A stretch of DNA of 6,283 nucleotides from Nitrospirota bacterium (GTDB lineage Bacteria; Nitrospirota; Thermodesulfovibrionia; UBA6902), in assembly GCA_024277515.1 (NCBI GenBank), contig JAJRVB010000112.1, forward strand, positions 1 to 6,283, given 5' to 3'. Below, piece after piece: positions 1 through 6,027 of this stretch (its first letter is position 1; each line of letters opens with the position of its first letter). The notes under the pieces are model-generated. The model made no database searches, was not told where the DNA came from, and was given only the letters and a program-made list of their open reading frames with translations. The translations under genes were made by a program, and so were the position numbers.

Positions 1-702
1 CAGTATATACTCGGCTGCACGGAATTTCTCGGCCTGAAGATCATGGTCGGGAAAGGGGTGCTCATCCCCAGGCCGGAAACAGAATTGATGGCGGAATCTG
101 CGATACAAAAAGTGAGAAGTCAGGATAAAGACAGTAGTCAGGGGTTACGGACAACGGACAACGGGCCACGGGCCACGATCCTCGATCTCTGCACCGGCAG
201 CGGTTGTCTGGCGCTTGCTTTGGCAAGAGAATTCCCGGAGGCGATGGTAATCGGCACAGACATATCTGGAGAGGCATTAACCTATGCAAAGAAAAATGCC
301 CGGGTAAACGATCTGAAGAATGTCCTGTTTCTTCGGGGGTATCTGTTTGATATGCTCAGGCCCGGACAACTGTTTGATTTTATTATTTCAAACCCTCCGT
401 ATATCCGCTCAGCTGATATCAATGGCCTCCAGCCGGAGATAAGGGATTGGGAGCCGGTAAACGCCCTGGACGGAGGAGCTGACGGCACGGATTTTTACAG
501 AAAAATCATTGAACAGGCAGGGAAGTTTCTTAAAGACAATGGTATACTCATGTTCGAGCTTGGGTACGGGTGTGCAGACGCGGTTGACGGGATGCTTAAA
601 CAGGCGGGGTTTGCGCGGATCGGGATTGAAAATGACCTGGCAGGGATAAAGCGGATCATATCTGCCCGAAAAAAAGCAGATATTGCTCAATCAAATAATT
701 AA
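1..702 (+). CDS. prmC: Peptide chain release factor N5-glutamine methyltransferase PrmC, 5'-truncated by the window edge
   Basis: PrmC uses S-adenosylmethionine to methylate the glutamine of the GGQ motif in release factors RF1 and RF2 in the cytoplasm. The frame is open from base 1. The first codons read QYILGCTEF and lead into VLIPRPETE, the usual junction between the N-terminal helical domain and the methyltransferase domain, so the ATG at 43 is internal and not the start. The SAM-binding motif I (ILDLCTGSG, 178-204) and the catalytic NPPY (391-402) are intact. The 233 visible residues lack roughly the first 60-75 expected for this family. The linker between PETE and ILDLCTGSG is 31 residues here against 16 in the E. 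coli protein as I remember it; the extra part is Gln/Asp/Ser/Arg-rich and is encoded by a short tandem repeat (see 148-177). In related genomes prfA usually lies just upstream; that part is outside the window. The identification is firm. Confidence 0.95.
   Translation, partial: QYILGCTEFLGLKIMVGKGVLIPRPETELMAESAIQKVRSQDKDSSQGLRTTDNGPRATILDLCTGSGCLALALAREFPEAMVIGTDISGEALTYAKKNARVNDLKNVLFLRGYLFDMLRPGQLFDFIISNPPYIRSADINGLQPEIRDWEPVNALDGGADGTDFYRKIIEQAGKFLKDNGILMFELGYGCADAVDGMLKQAGFARIGIENDLAGIKRIISARKKADIAQSNN
148..177 (+). repeat. Heptanucleotide tandem repeat inside prmC
   Basis: Four consecutive 7-bp units can be read: CGGACAA (148-154), CGGACAA (155-161), CGGGCCA (162-168), CGGGCCA (169-175), followed by CG. 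Just upstream two related short motifs occur, AAGTCAGG (117-124) and TAGTCAGG (135-142). The patch lies in the interdomain linker of PrmC and keeps the reading frame open. It looks like low-complexity repeat material of the kind usually found between genes, tolerated here because the linker is flexible. Confidence 0.8.
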
Positions 703-849
703 CTCGATAACTTATTGAAATAATATGCAAAACACTTTGAATAAAAACATACACGCTCGGATTGGTTGGTATTGCATCTAATGTATCGAAAATTATTTGC
801 TTTCACAACACCTGCTTTTTTCTTGTTGCATTATTTGGGTTAAAGACAA

Positions 850-2103
850 ATGGACAAGTTAGAGATTGAGGGAGGGGTCAGGCTTTGCGGGGAGGTGAGT
901 GTAAGCGGGGCGAAAAACGCGGCGCTTCCCGTTATGGCGGCTTCCATTCTCGGGCCGGGAGAAAATATTATCTCGAATGTCCCCCGTCTGAGAGACATTT
1001 CAACCATGGGAAAACTCCTGGCGCATCTGGGCATGGGTTATCATCAGGAGGGGAATGAAGTGACGCTCCAGTCAAAAGATATAACGTCAATTGAGGCCCC
1101 GTATGATTATGTAAAGACCATGCGCGCCTCTGTGCTTGTGCTCGGCCCGCTTCTCGCAAGGGCAGGGGAGGCAAAGGTATCTCTTCCCGGGGGCTGCGCG
1201 ATCGGGGCGAGACCCATAAACCTGCATATCATGGGCCTCGAGAAAATGGGAGCTGAAATTACATTGACAGAGGGCTATATACATGCGCGGTCAAAGAAAC
1301 TGAAAGGCGCTGTTGTCTATTTTGACATCCCTACTGTCACCGGCACGGAGAACCTGATGATGGCGGCGACCCTTGCAGATGGAGAGACCGTACTCGGAAA
1401 CGCAGCCTGCGAACCGGAAGTGGTTGATCTTGCAGACGCCCTGATATCCATGGGGGCCGACATACAGGGAGCCGGTACGAGTACGATCAGGATAAAGGGG
1501 GTATCTTCGCTCAAACCATTGCGCTACAGGATAATTCCTGACAGGATAGAGACCGGGACCTTTATATGCGCGGCAGCCATAACAGGGGGAGAGGTCCGGA
1601 TCGTCAATTGCGACGAGGGACTCATTGAAGCCATTATAAGTAAACTCGGAGAGACGGGTGCGGAGATCAGGCATGACAGTGACAGTCTGTATGTGAAGTG
1701 CCCGTCATGTCTGAAATCGGAAGATATAAAGACCATGCCATACCCTGGTTTCCCGACCGATATGCAGGCCCAGTTTATGGCCCTTATGACGGTCGCTGAA
1801 GGGACCAGTCTGATCACCGAGAATATATTTGAAAACAGATTTATGCATGTTGCCGAGATGAGAAGAATGGGAGCCAATATACGGGTAGAAGGCGCGACAG
1901 CTACGGTAAAGGGCGTAAAAACTTTAAAGGGCGCGCCTGTAATGGCAACAGACCTGCGCGCAAGCGCGTCACTTGTCATAGCAGCGCTCGCAGCACAGGG
2001 CACGACTGTTATAGACCGGGTTTACCATATTGACCGCGGTTATCAGGGGATAGAGGAAAAACTCAGGCTCCTCGGTGCAAGGGTAAGGAGAGTGAGTTTA
2101 TAA
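850..2103 (+). CDS. murA: UDP-N-acetylglucosamine 1-carboxyvinyltransferase MurA
   Basis: MurA transfers the enolpyruvyl group of phosphoenolpyruvate to the 3'-OH of UDP-GlcNAc, the first committed step of peptidoglycan synthesis, in the cytoplasm. The 417-residue length is normal for the family. Key positions are present: K22-N23 in SGAKNAALP, the catalytic cysteine C116 in LPGGCAIGARP, D304 in PGFPTDMQAQ (general base region), and R396 in DRGY. Because position 116 is Cys rather than Asp, the enzyme would be expected to be alkylated by fosfomycin. The ATG at 850 gives the standard N-terminus MDKLEIEGG; the ribosome site before it is weak (TAAAG, 841-845). A 147-bp AT-rich gap separates it from prmC, so it may have its own promoter, but I see no convincing -35/-10 pair there. 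No hairpin-plus-T-run terminator follows the stop, only T-rich sequence. Confidence 0.97.
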   Translation: MDKLEIEGGVRLCGEVSVSGAKNAALPVMAASILGPGENIISNVPRLRDISTMGKLLAHLGMGYHQEGNEVTLQSKDITSIEAPYDYVKTMRASVLVLGPLLARAGEAKVSLPGGCAIGARPINLHIMGLEKMGAEITLTEGYIHARSKKLKGAVVYFDIPTVTGTENLMMAATLADGETVLGNAACEPEVVDLADALISMGADIQGAGTSTIRIKGVSSLKPLRYRIIPDRIETGTFICAAAITGGEVRIVNCDEGLIEAIISKLGETGAEIRHDSDSLYVKCPSCLKSEDIKTMPYPGFPTDMQAQFMALMTVAEGTSLITENIFENRFMHVAEMRRMGANIRVEGATATVKGVKTLKGAPVMATDLRASASLVIAALAAQGTTVIDRVYHIDRGYQGIEEKLRLLGARVRRVSL

Positions 2104-2152
2104 ACTTGTTTTTTAAGAGTATTTTTGCTATTTTTAATAGGTTTTATAAAAG

Positions 2153-2199
2153 GCAATTAATGAATTTTGTTGCAGTATATAAGCGATTCAGTTAATGAA
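2153..2199. promoter_or_regulatory. Possible operator region of the toxin-antitoxin module
   Basis: The AT-rich 107-bp gap between murA and the antitoxin contains an imperfect inverted repeat (GCAA at 2153-2156 and TTGC at 2170-2173, with partial pairing inside) and a direct repeat TTAATGAA at 2157-2164 and 2192-2199. Toxin-antitoxin operons are often autoregulated through such repeats, so this is a reasonable place for an operator. The sequence is AT-rich and the repeats are short, so chance is a real alternative. A TATATA-like box is present at 2176-2181 without a good -35 partner. Confidence 0.25.
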
Positions 2200-2201
2200 G
2201 G
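2197..2201 (+). promoter_or_regulatory. Ribosome binding site GAAGG deciding the GTG start of the antitoxin
   Basis: GAAGG lies 9 nt before the GTG at 2211. An in-frame TGA at 2196-2198 blocks any start further upstream, so the GTG at 2211 is the first possible initiation codon in this frame. Confidence 0.6.
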
Positions 2202-2210
2202 TGTATTAAG

Positions 2211-2525
2211 GTGGTAAACGGACTTAAAGTGCCAAAAGAAAAGCTGGCCGATTTCTGCCGGCGCTGGAAAATTACCGAGTTTGCGCTGTTTGGGTCTGTG
2301 GTGCGCGAAGATTTCAGCGCTGAAAGTGATATTGATGTGCTTGTGACATTTGCACCTGATGCATGCTGGGACCTCCTCGACCATGTTGACATGCAGGATG
2401 AATTAAGCATTATATTTGCCCGTAATGTCGATCTTGTAAGCAGGCGTGGAATTGAACGGAGCCGCAATCACATTCGCCGCAAAGAGATACTGGAATCGGC
2501 AGAGGTAATCTATGCCGCAGCGTGA
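2211..2525 (+). CDS. MNT-type minimal nucleotidyltransferase antitoxin (MntA-like)
   Basis: This 104-residue protein is a minimal nucleotidyltransferase of the DNA polymerase beta superfamily. In characterised MntA-HepT pairs the antitoxin inactivates the HEPN toxin by transferring AMP units onto a tyrosine near the toxin active site. The family motif is complete: G28-S29, ten residues, then D40-x-D42 (SDIDVLV), with the third metal-binding aspartate at D74 in the NVDLV strand. The C-terminus (RNHIRRKEIL, near residues 85-94) matches the usual family ending. It starts at GTG and its last 14 bp overlap the start of the next gene, typical of a co-translated toxin-antitoxin pair. Family assignment is firm; the AMP-transfer role is inferred from characterised relatives and the neighbouring HEPN gene. 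Confidence 0.9.
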   Translation: MVNGLKVPKEKLADFCRRWKITEFALFGSVVREDFSAESDIDVLVTFAPDACWDLLDHVDMQDELSIIFARNVDLVSRRGIERSRNHIRRKEILESAEVIYAAA

Positions 2526-2844
2526 CCTCAGTTATCTCACTGACATTGTCCAGGCGGGAAAACAGATAAGTGAATTTATTCATGGTGTTGATAAGGAACA
2601 CTTTGAAAATAGTTCATTGATTCAGTCTGCTGTTGTCCGGCAGATTGAGATAATCGGTGAAGCGACGAAGCGCCTCTCTGAAAAGTTGAGATCGGACCAT
2701 CCTGAAATACCGTGGAAGAAGATAGCAGGGATGCATGATATTCTTATTCACGCGTATGATCATGTGGATATTGATGAAGTATGGAATGCTGTAGACACCT
2801 CAATCCCTGACCTCATAAAACAGATTGAAATGATTATTCCTTAG
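2512..2844 (+). CDS. HEPN-domain toxin (HepT-like, DUF86), with a substituted catalytic Arg
   Basis: This 110-residue all-helical protein belongs to the HepT/DUF86 family, the RNase-toxin partner of MNT antitoxins. Recognisable blocks are VVRQIEIIGEATKRLS (residues 41-56), the PWKKIAGM helix (67-74) and HAYDHVDIDEVW (80-91). The active site of the family is RX4-6H followed by x-Y. Here H80 and Y82 are present (HAY), but the position normally occupied by Arg is H75 (GMHDILIH), encoded by CAT at 2734-2736. Y82 corresponds to the tyrosine that MntA modifies. Without the Arg, RNase activity may be lost, reduced or altered. The start ATG at 2512 has a good ribosome site (AGAGG, 2501-2505) inside the antitoxin gene and overlaps it by 14 bp. 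The gene is full length, with no frameshift. Family assignment is firm; whether the protein is toxic is uncertain. Confidence 0.88.
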   Translation: MPQRDLSYLTDIVQAGKQISEFIHGVDKEHFENSSLIQSAVVRQIEIIGEATKRLSEKLRSDHPEIPWKKIAGMHDILIHAYDHVDIDEVWNAVDTSIPDLIKQIEMIIP

Positions 2845-2850
2845 AATTTC

Positions 2851-4137
2851 ATGAAAATAATAACAGAAGATAAGATTGCGGCATTTTTATCAAGACTTAA
2901 AAAGAGGTCCTCCATCTCTGTGCAGGAGGATGATATTCAGAGGCGTGTACGGAAAATCATACTGGACGTGCAGAGGCAGGGAGACAGGGCAGTCAGGAAA
3001 TATACGGAAAAATTCGATGGAGTAGAAATCAGCCTCCTTGCCGTCAGCAGGAGAGAAATTCAGGCAGCAGCCAAAAAGGCGGACAGTGCATTTATTAAAG
3101 CCCTCAAACTCTCAGCCAAAAGGATCAGGGCATTCCACAAACACCAGAAAGAAAAATCATGGAAAGTCTCTGGTGACGGCATCACGCTCGGCCAGATCAT
3201 ACGGCCGCTTGAGAGGGTGGGTGTATACGTGCCGGGGGGGAAGGCAGCATACCCTTCAACCGTGCTGATGAATGTGATCCCTGCACAGGTTGCCGGGGTG
3301 ACTGAAATTGCACTCTGTGTGCCGGCTCCGGACGGCAGGATAAATCCGTATGTTGCCGCGGCAGTCGACCTGCTCGGGGTGAGAGAGGTTTACAGGATCG
3401 GAGGCGCACAGGCAGTGGCTGCGCTTGCATATGGCACGGAAACAATCCGCCGCGTGGACAAAATTGTGGGCCCCGGTAATATATACGTTGCTGTTGCAAA
3501 GAAGATAGTCTTTGGTGAGGTGGGGATAGATATGATAGCCGGACCGAGCGAGATACTTATTATAGGTGACAGGACCGCAGACCCTGCGTTCATAGCAGCG
3601 GACATGCTAAGTCAGGCTGAACATGATGAAATGGCCTCATCAGTGCTGATTACCGACTCATTGAAGCTTGCAGAGTCTGTCAGTGCGGAGATCGATGCAC
3701 GCGTCAGGCAGCTCAGGAGAAAAGGCATAGCAAAAAAATCGCTTGCAAAGTACGGCGCAATCATTATTGCCCGGAACCTCGACAGGGCTCTGGACATAGC
3801 AAATCAGATAGCGCCTGAACACCTGGAAATCATGACCGCTTCACCGGCAGCCATGCTGCCCCGGATAAAAAATGCAGGGGCGGTCTTTCTCGGCAAATGG
3901 ACACCTGAACCTCTCGGAGATTATGCGGCAGGACCTAACCACACCCTCCCGACCGGCGGCACCGCGCGCTTTTCTTCTCCCCTCGGGGTGTATGACTTTA
4001 TAAAGCGCACGAGCCTCCTGCATGCTTCAAGGTCCGGGTTTACGCGGCTTGCAGGATCTGTCGAGATATTTGCAGACCTGGAGGGGCTTGAGGCCCACGG
4101 GGACTCGGTGAGGGTGAGGCTGAAGAAGCAGCCCTGA
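2851..4137 (+). CDS. hisD: Histidinol dehydrogenase HisD
   Basis: HisD is a zinc enzyme that oxidises L-histidinol to L-histidine with two NAD+ in two steps, the end of the histidine pathway. The 428 residues match the family length. Visible active-site residues are Q255 and H258 (LSQAEHDE), E323-H324 (IAPEHLE), D357 (LGDYAAGPNHTLPTGG) and H416 (EAHGDS), which correspond to the zinc and catalytic residues of the E. coli enzyme; the VGPGN loop is at 206-210. The ATG at 2851 gives an N-terminus that aligns well with relatives, and no other Met occurs before residue 140. The start lies 6 nt after the stop of the HEPN gene and no Shine-Dalgarno sequence can be seen in the 20 nt before it, so translation is probably coupled to the toxin gene or uses a non-SD mode. 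It is followed after 90 bp by hisG. Confidence 0.97.
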   Translation: MKIITEDKIAAFLSRLKKRSSISVQEDDIQRRVRKIILDVQRQGDRAVRKYTEKFDGVEISLLAVSRREIQAAAKKADSAFIKALKLSAKRIRAFHKHQKEKSWKVSGDGITLGQIIRPLERVGVYVPGGKAAYPSTVLMNVIPAQVAGVTEIALCVPAPDGRINPYVAAAVDLLGVREVYRIGGAQAVAALAYGTETIRRVDKIVGPGNIYVAVAKKIVFGEVGIDMIAGPSEILIIGDRTADPAFIAADMLSQAEHDEMASSVLITDSLKLAESVSAEIDARVRQLRRKGIAKKSLAKYGAIIIARNLDRALDIANQIAPEHLEIMTASPAAMLPRIKNAGAVFLGKWTPEPLGDYAAGPNHTLPTGGTARFSSPLGVYDFIKRTSLLHASRSGFTRLAGSVEIFADLEGLEAHGDSVRVRLKKQP

Positions 4138-4145
4138 TTTGATAT

Positions 4146-4174
4146 TTGAATAATTCCGGGTCTGTTTGTATTAT
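4146..4174 (+). promoter_or_regulatory. Candidate sigma70-type promoter for hisG
   Basis: TTGAAT (4146-4151) and TATTAT (4169-4174) are separated by 17 bp, four and five matches to the consensus -35 and -10 boxes. It lies in the 90-bp gap between hisD and hisG, which would give hisG its own transcript start besides read-through from hisD. The region is AT-rich, so a chance match is possible. No histidine-rich leader peptide or attenuator is seen; a 9-codon open frame at 4190-4219 contains only one His codon. Confidence 0.35.
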
Positions 4175-4227
4175 AGGACAGAAATATTGATGATAACCAT
4201 GCAGCATAAAGGGGAATAAGTTAAAGA

Positions 4228-5103
4228 ATGAAAAAGGTATTGAAACTCGGTCTTCCAAAGGGGAGCCTTCAGGAATCAACACTGAAACTGTTTAAAAAGG
4301 CGGGATACAATGTAACCGTAGGCTCCCGCTCATACTATCCGGATTTTGACGATATTGAGATACAGGCAATGCTCATCAGGGCACAGGAAATGGCGAAATA
4401 TGTTGACGACGGTGTGCTCGATGCCGGATTAACAGGCAAAGACTGGATACTTGAACAGGGCGCGGACGTGCATGAAGTTGCCGAGCTTAATTACGCAAAG
4501 GGCGGTCTGAGGCCGGTCAAGTGGGTCGTTGCGGTCCCCATGGATTCAAAAATTAAATCCGTAAAGGGCCTGAACGGCAAGCGTATCGCGACGGAGCTCG
4601 TGGGTTTTACAAAGAAATATCTCAAGTCAAAAGGGATCAGGGCTGATGTGGATTTTTCCTGGGGCGCGACAGAGGTGAAGCCGCCATATCTTGCCGATGC
4701 GATTGTGGAGCTTACGGAAACGGGGTCCTCTTTGAAGGCAAATAATCTCAGGATAATTGATACCATCCTTGAATCAAGCACACGCTTCATATCAAACAAA
4801 AAGGCGTGGAAGGACAGATGGAAGCGGCGGAAGATGGAAAATATCGTCCTCCTCCTGCATGGGGCGCTGGCTGCTGAGGAAAAGGTGGGCCTTAAAATGA
4901 ATCTGCCTGAAAAGTCCCTCAAGAGGGTGATGAGTCTGCTTTCATCCCTGCACTCGCCAACACTGTCTCAGCTTTCGGACACGGGATGGTTTGCGGTTGA
5001 AGTTGTGATTGCCGAGAAGACGGTGAGGGACATTATCCCGAAGCTGAAATCCGTGGGGGCCGAGGGCATTATCGAATATCCGCTGAACAAGGTAATACCT
5101 TGA
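4228..5103 (+). CDS. hisG: ATP phosphoribosyltransferase HisG, long form with C-terminal regulatory domain
   Basis: HisG condenses ATP and PRPP to phosphoribosyl-ATP, the first and flux-controlling step of histidine synthesis. The N-terminus KLGLPKGSLQ (6-15) and the PRPP-binding loop ELTETGSSLKAN (161-172) identify the catalytic part. The protein is 291 residues, so it is the long form: after about residue 216 it carries the ACT-like regulatory domain, ending in the characteristic GAEGIIEYPLNKVIP. The long form is a homohexamer inhibited by histidine and needs no HisZ partner. The ATG at 4228 matches family N-termini; the upstream ribosome site is not ideal (GGGG at 4211-4214 is 13 nt away, TAAG at 4217-4220 is 7 nt away). 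With hisD it forms a same-strand pair of the last and first pathway enzymes; the other his genes are not in the window. Confidence 0.97.
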   Translation: MKKVLKLGLPKGSLQESTLKLFKKAGYNVTVGSRSYYPDFDDIEIQAMLIRAQEMAKYVDDGVLDAGLTGKDWILEQGADVHEVAELNYAKGGLRPVKWVVAVPMDSKIKSVKGLNGKRIATELVGFTKKYLKSKGIRADVDFSWGATEVKPPYLADAIVELTETGSSLKANNLRIIDTILESSTRFISNKKAWKDRWKRRKMENIVLLLHGALAAEEKVGLKMNLPEKSLKRVMSLLSSLHSPTLSQLSDTGWFAVEVVIAEKTVRDIIPKLKSVGAEGIIEYPLNKVIP

Positions 5104-5107
5104 AATG

Positions 5108-5181
5108 AATGTCAAATGTCAACACTCCAATGCCAAATGAAACCTTAATGTCAAATGACAAGAAGATACAACTTTGACATT
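5108..5181. repeat. Heptamer repeat patch with inverted arm downstream of hisG
   Basis: Direct 7-bp units: AATGTCA (5108-5114), AATGTCA (5115-5121), a degenerate ACACTCC, AATGCCA (5129-5135), AATGAAA (5136-5142), then AATGTCA (5147-5153) and AATGACA (5154-5160). AATGTCAAA at 5147-5155 is the exact reverse complement of TTTGACATT at 5173-5181, giving a 9-bp stem with a 17-nt loop. There is no T-run after the stem, so it does not look like a standard intrinsic terminator. It begins 4 bp after the hisG stop. Confidence 0.75.
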
Positions 5182-5203
5182 ATCATTCAGGTCCGAATGA
5201 AAT
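5174..5203 (+). promoter_or_regulatory. Candidate promoter for the hydrolase gene, -35 box inside the repeat arm
   Basis: A perfect TTGACA (5174-5179) is followed after 18 bp by TGAAAT (5198-5203), a four-of-six -10 match lacking the highly conserved second A. A transcript starting near 5210 would have a very short leader holding the ribosome site. The -35 box is supplied by the inverted arm of the heptamer repeat, so it may be a coincidence of the repeat sequence. Confidence 0.3.
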
Positions 5204-5210
5204 AATTTAC

Positions 5211-5216
5211 AGGGGA
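5211..5216 (+). promoter_or_regulatory. Ribosome binding site AGGGGA deciding the GTG start of the hydrolase
   Basis: AGGGGA lies 7 nt before the GTG at 5224. An in-frame TAA at 5203-5205 rules out any earlier start, and the GTG start keeps the full hydrophobic N-terminal segment. Confidence 0.65.
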
Positions 5217-5223
5217 ATACAGC

Positions 5224-6027
5224 GTGCGTGTTGTATTTGTTTCCATTGCCGTACTCATACTTTTTTTTCTCTTCATCCGGTTTATTGAACAGCGAAGCCT
5301 TTATTTTCCATTGCGCGGCATTGATGCAACCCCCCGGGAGATCGGACTGGATTACGAAGAGATATTTGTGATGACTCAGGATGGAGTGCGCATTGCGGGC
5401 TGGTTTGTGCCTGCTGAATCTCCACGGGCCACACTGCTTCTCAGCCACGGCAATGGCGGAAACATAAGCCACCGTCTCGATAAGATCAGGATGCTCCACA
5501 GCCTTCGCCTGAATGTCCTTGTCTATGACTACCGGGGATACGGAATGAGCCGGGGCAAGCCTTCTGAAGACGGGCTGTACCTCGATGCGGATGCAGTTTA
5601 CAGTTACCTGGTTGATGAAAAGAAGATACCTCCTCGCAGCATTGTCGGTTACGGGGAATCTCTGGGCGGGGCGGTCACGATTGATCTTGCGGCAAAACAG
5701 GAGATGGGGGGAATCATTATAGAGGGCAGCTTTTCCTCTGTGCGGGACATGGCAAAGCGGATCTTCCCGTTTGTCCCCGGATTTGTGTATAAGACGACAT
5801 TTAACTCATTCGAAAAGATAAAAAATATGAAATTGCCGAAACTGCATTTTCACAGCATGAGCGATGAGGTTGTACCGTTTGAAATCGGCAGGAAGCTGTT
5901 TGACAATGCCCCGGAACCAAAGGAATTTGTCAAACTCCAGGGCGGGCATAATGACTCCTTTATTATTTCAAACGACCTGTACCTGTCAAGCATAGATGCC
6001 TTTATAAAAACTAAAATAACCCCTTGA
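5224..6027 (+). CDS. Membrane-anchored alpha/beta hydrolase (BEM46/ABHD13-like, COG1073 type)
   Basis: A 267-residue serine hydrolase of the alpha/beta fold. Residues 3-20 are strongly hydrophobic (VFVSIAVLILFFLF) and probably form an uncleaved membrane anchor or signal anchor. The following short stretch QRSLYFP is typical of the BEM46/ABHD13-like group, whose members begin with an anchor and then such a motif. Next come the oxyanion-hole strand LLLSHGNGGN (71-80), the YDYRGYGMSRG block (101-111), the nucleophile elbow GYGESLGG with S146, the acid D214 in SDEVVP, and the base H242 in GGHNDS. The catalytic triad is therefore complete and the enzyme should be active, but substrate and pathway cannot be read from sequence; esterase, lipase or peptidase-like roles are all possible. 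It is set apart from hisG by 120 bp with its own candidate promoter, so a functional link to histidine synthesis is not implied. Its last 17 bp overlap the end of a convergent gene. Confidence 0.88.
   Translation: MRVVFVSIAVLILFFLFIRFIEQRSLYFPLRGIDATPREIGLDYEEIFVMTQDGVRIAGWFVPAESPRATLLLSHGNGGNISHRLDKIRMLHSLRLNVLVYDYRGYGMSRGKPSEDGLYLDADAVYSYLVDEKKIPPRSIVGYGESLGGAVTIDLAAKQEMGGIIIEGSFSSVRDMAKRIFPFVPGFVYKTTFNSFEKIKNMKLPKLHFHSMSDEVVPFEIGRKLFDNAPEPKEFVKLQGGHNDSFIISNDLYLSSIDAFIKTKITP

Noticed and set aside
772..799. Promoter TTGCAT/TATTTG before murA
   Set aside because: The spacing of 16 bp is possible but both boxes match the consensus poorly in an AT-rich gap, so it cannot be told from chance.
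1291..1674. 127-codon open frame on the minus strand opposite murA
   Set aside because: Fully antisense to conserved murA sequence, with irregular composition and no family features.
1524..2003. 159-codon open frame on the minus strand opposite murA
   Set aside because: It lies wholly inside a clear murA on the other strand, and its protein has no recognisable motif; it reflects codon bias of murA.
4190..4219. Nine-codon frame before hisG as a histidine leader peptide
   Set aside because: It has a single His codon and no following terminator/antiterminator pair, so it does not resemble a his attenuator.
4491..4922. 143-codon open frame on the minus strand opposite hisG
   Set aside because: Antisense shadow of a well-conserved catalytic region; no ribosome site or motif supports it.
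5108..5181. CRISPR array or intrinsic terminator after hisG
   Set aside because: The repeat unit is 7 bp without spacers of regular length, and the stem is AT-rich with no T-run.
5119..5499. 126-codon open frame on the minus strand spanning the hisG-hydrolase gap
   Set aside because: Most of it is antisense to the hydrolase N-terminus and the rest runs through the repeat patch; the protein has no recognisable family.
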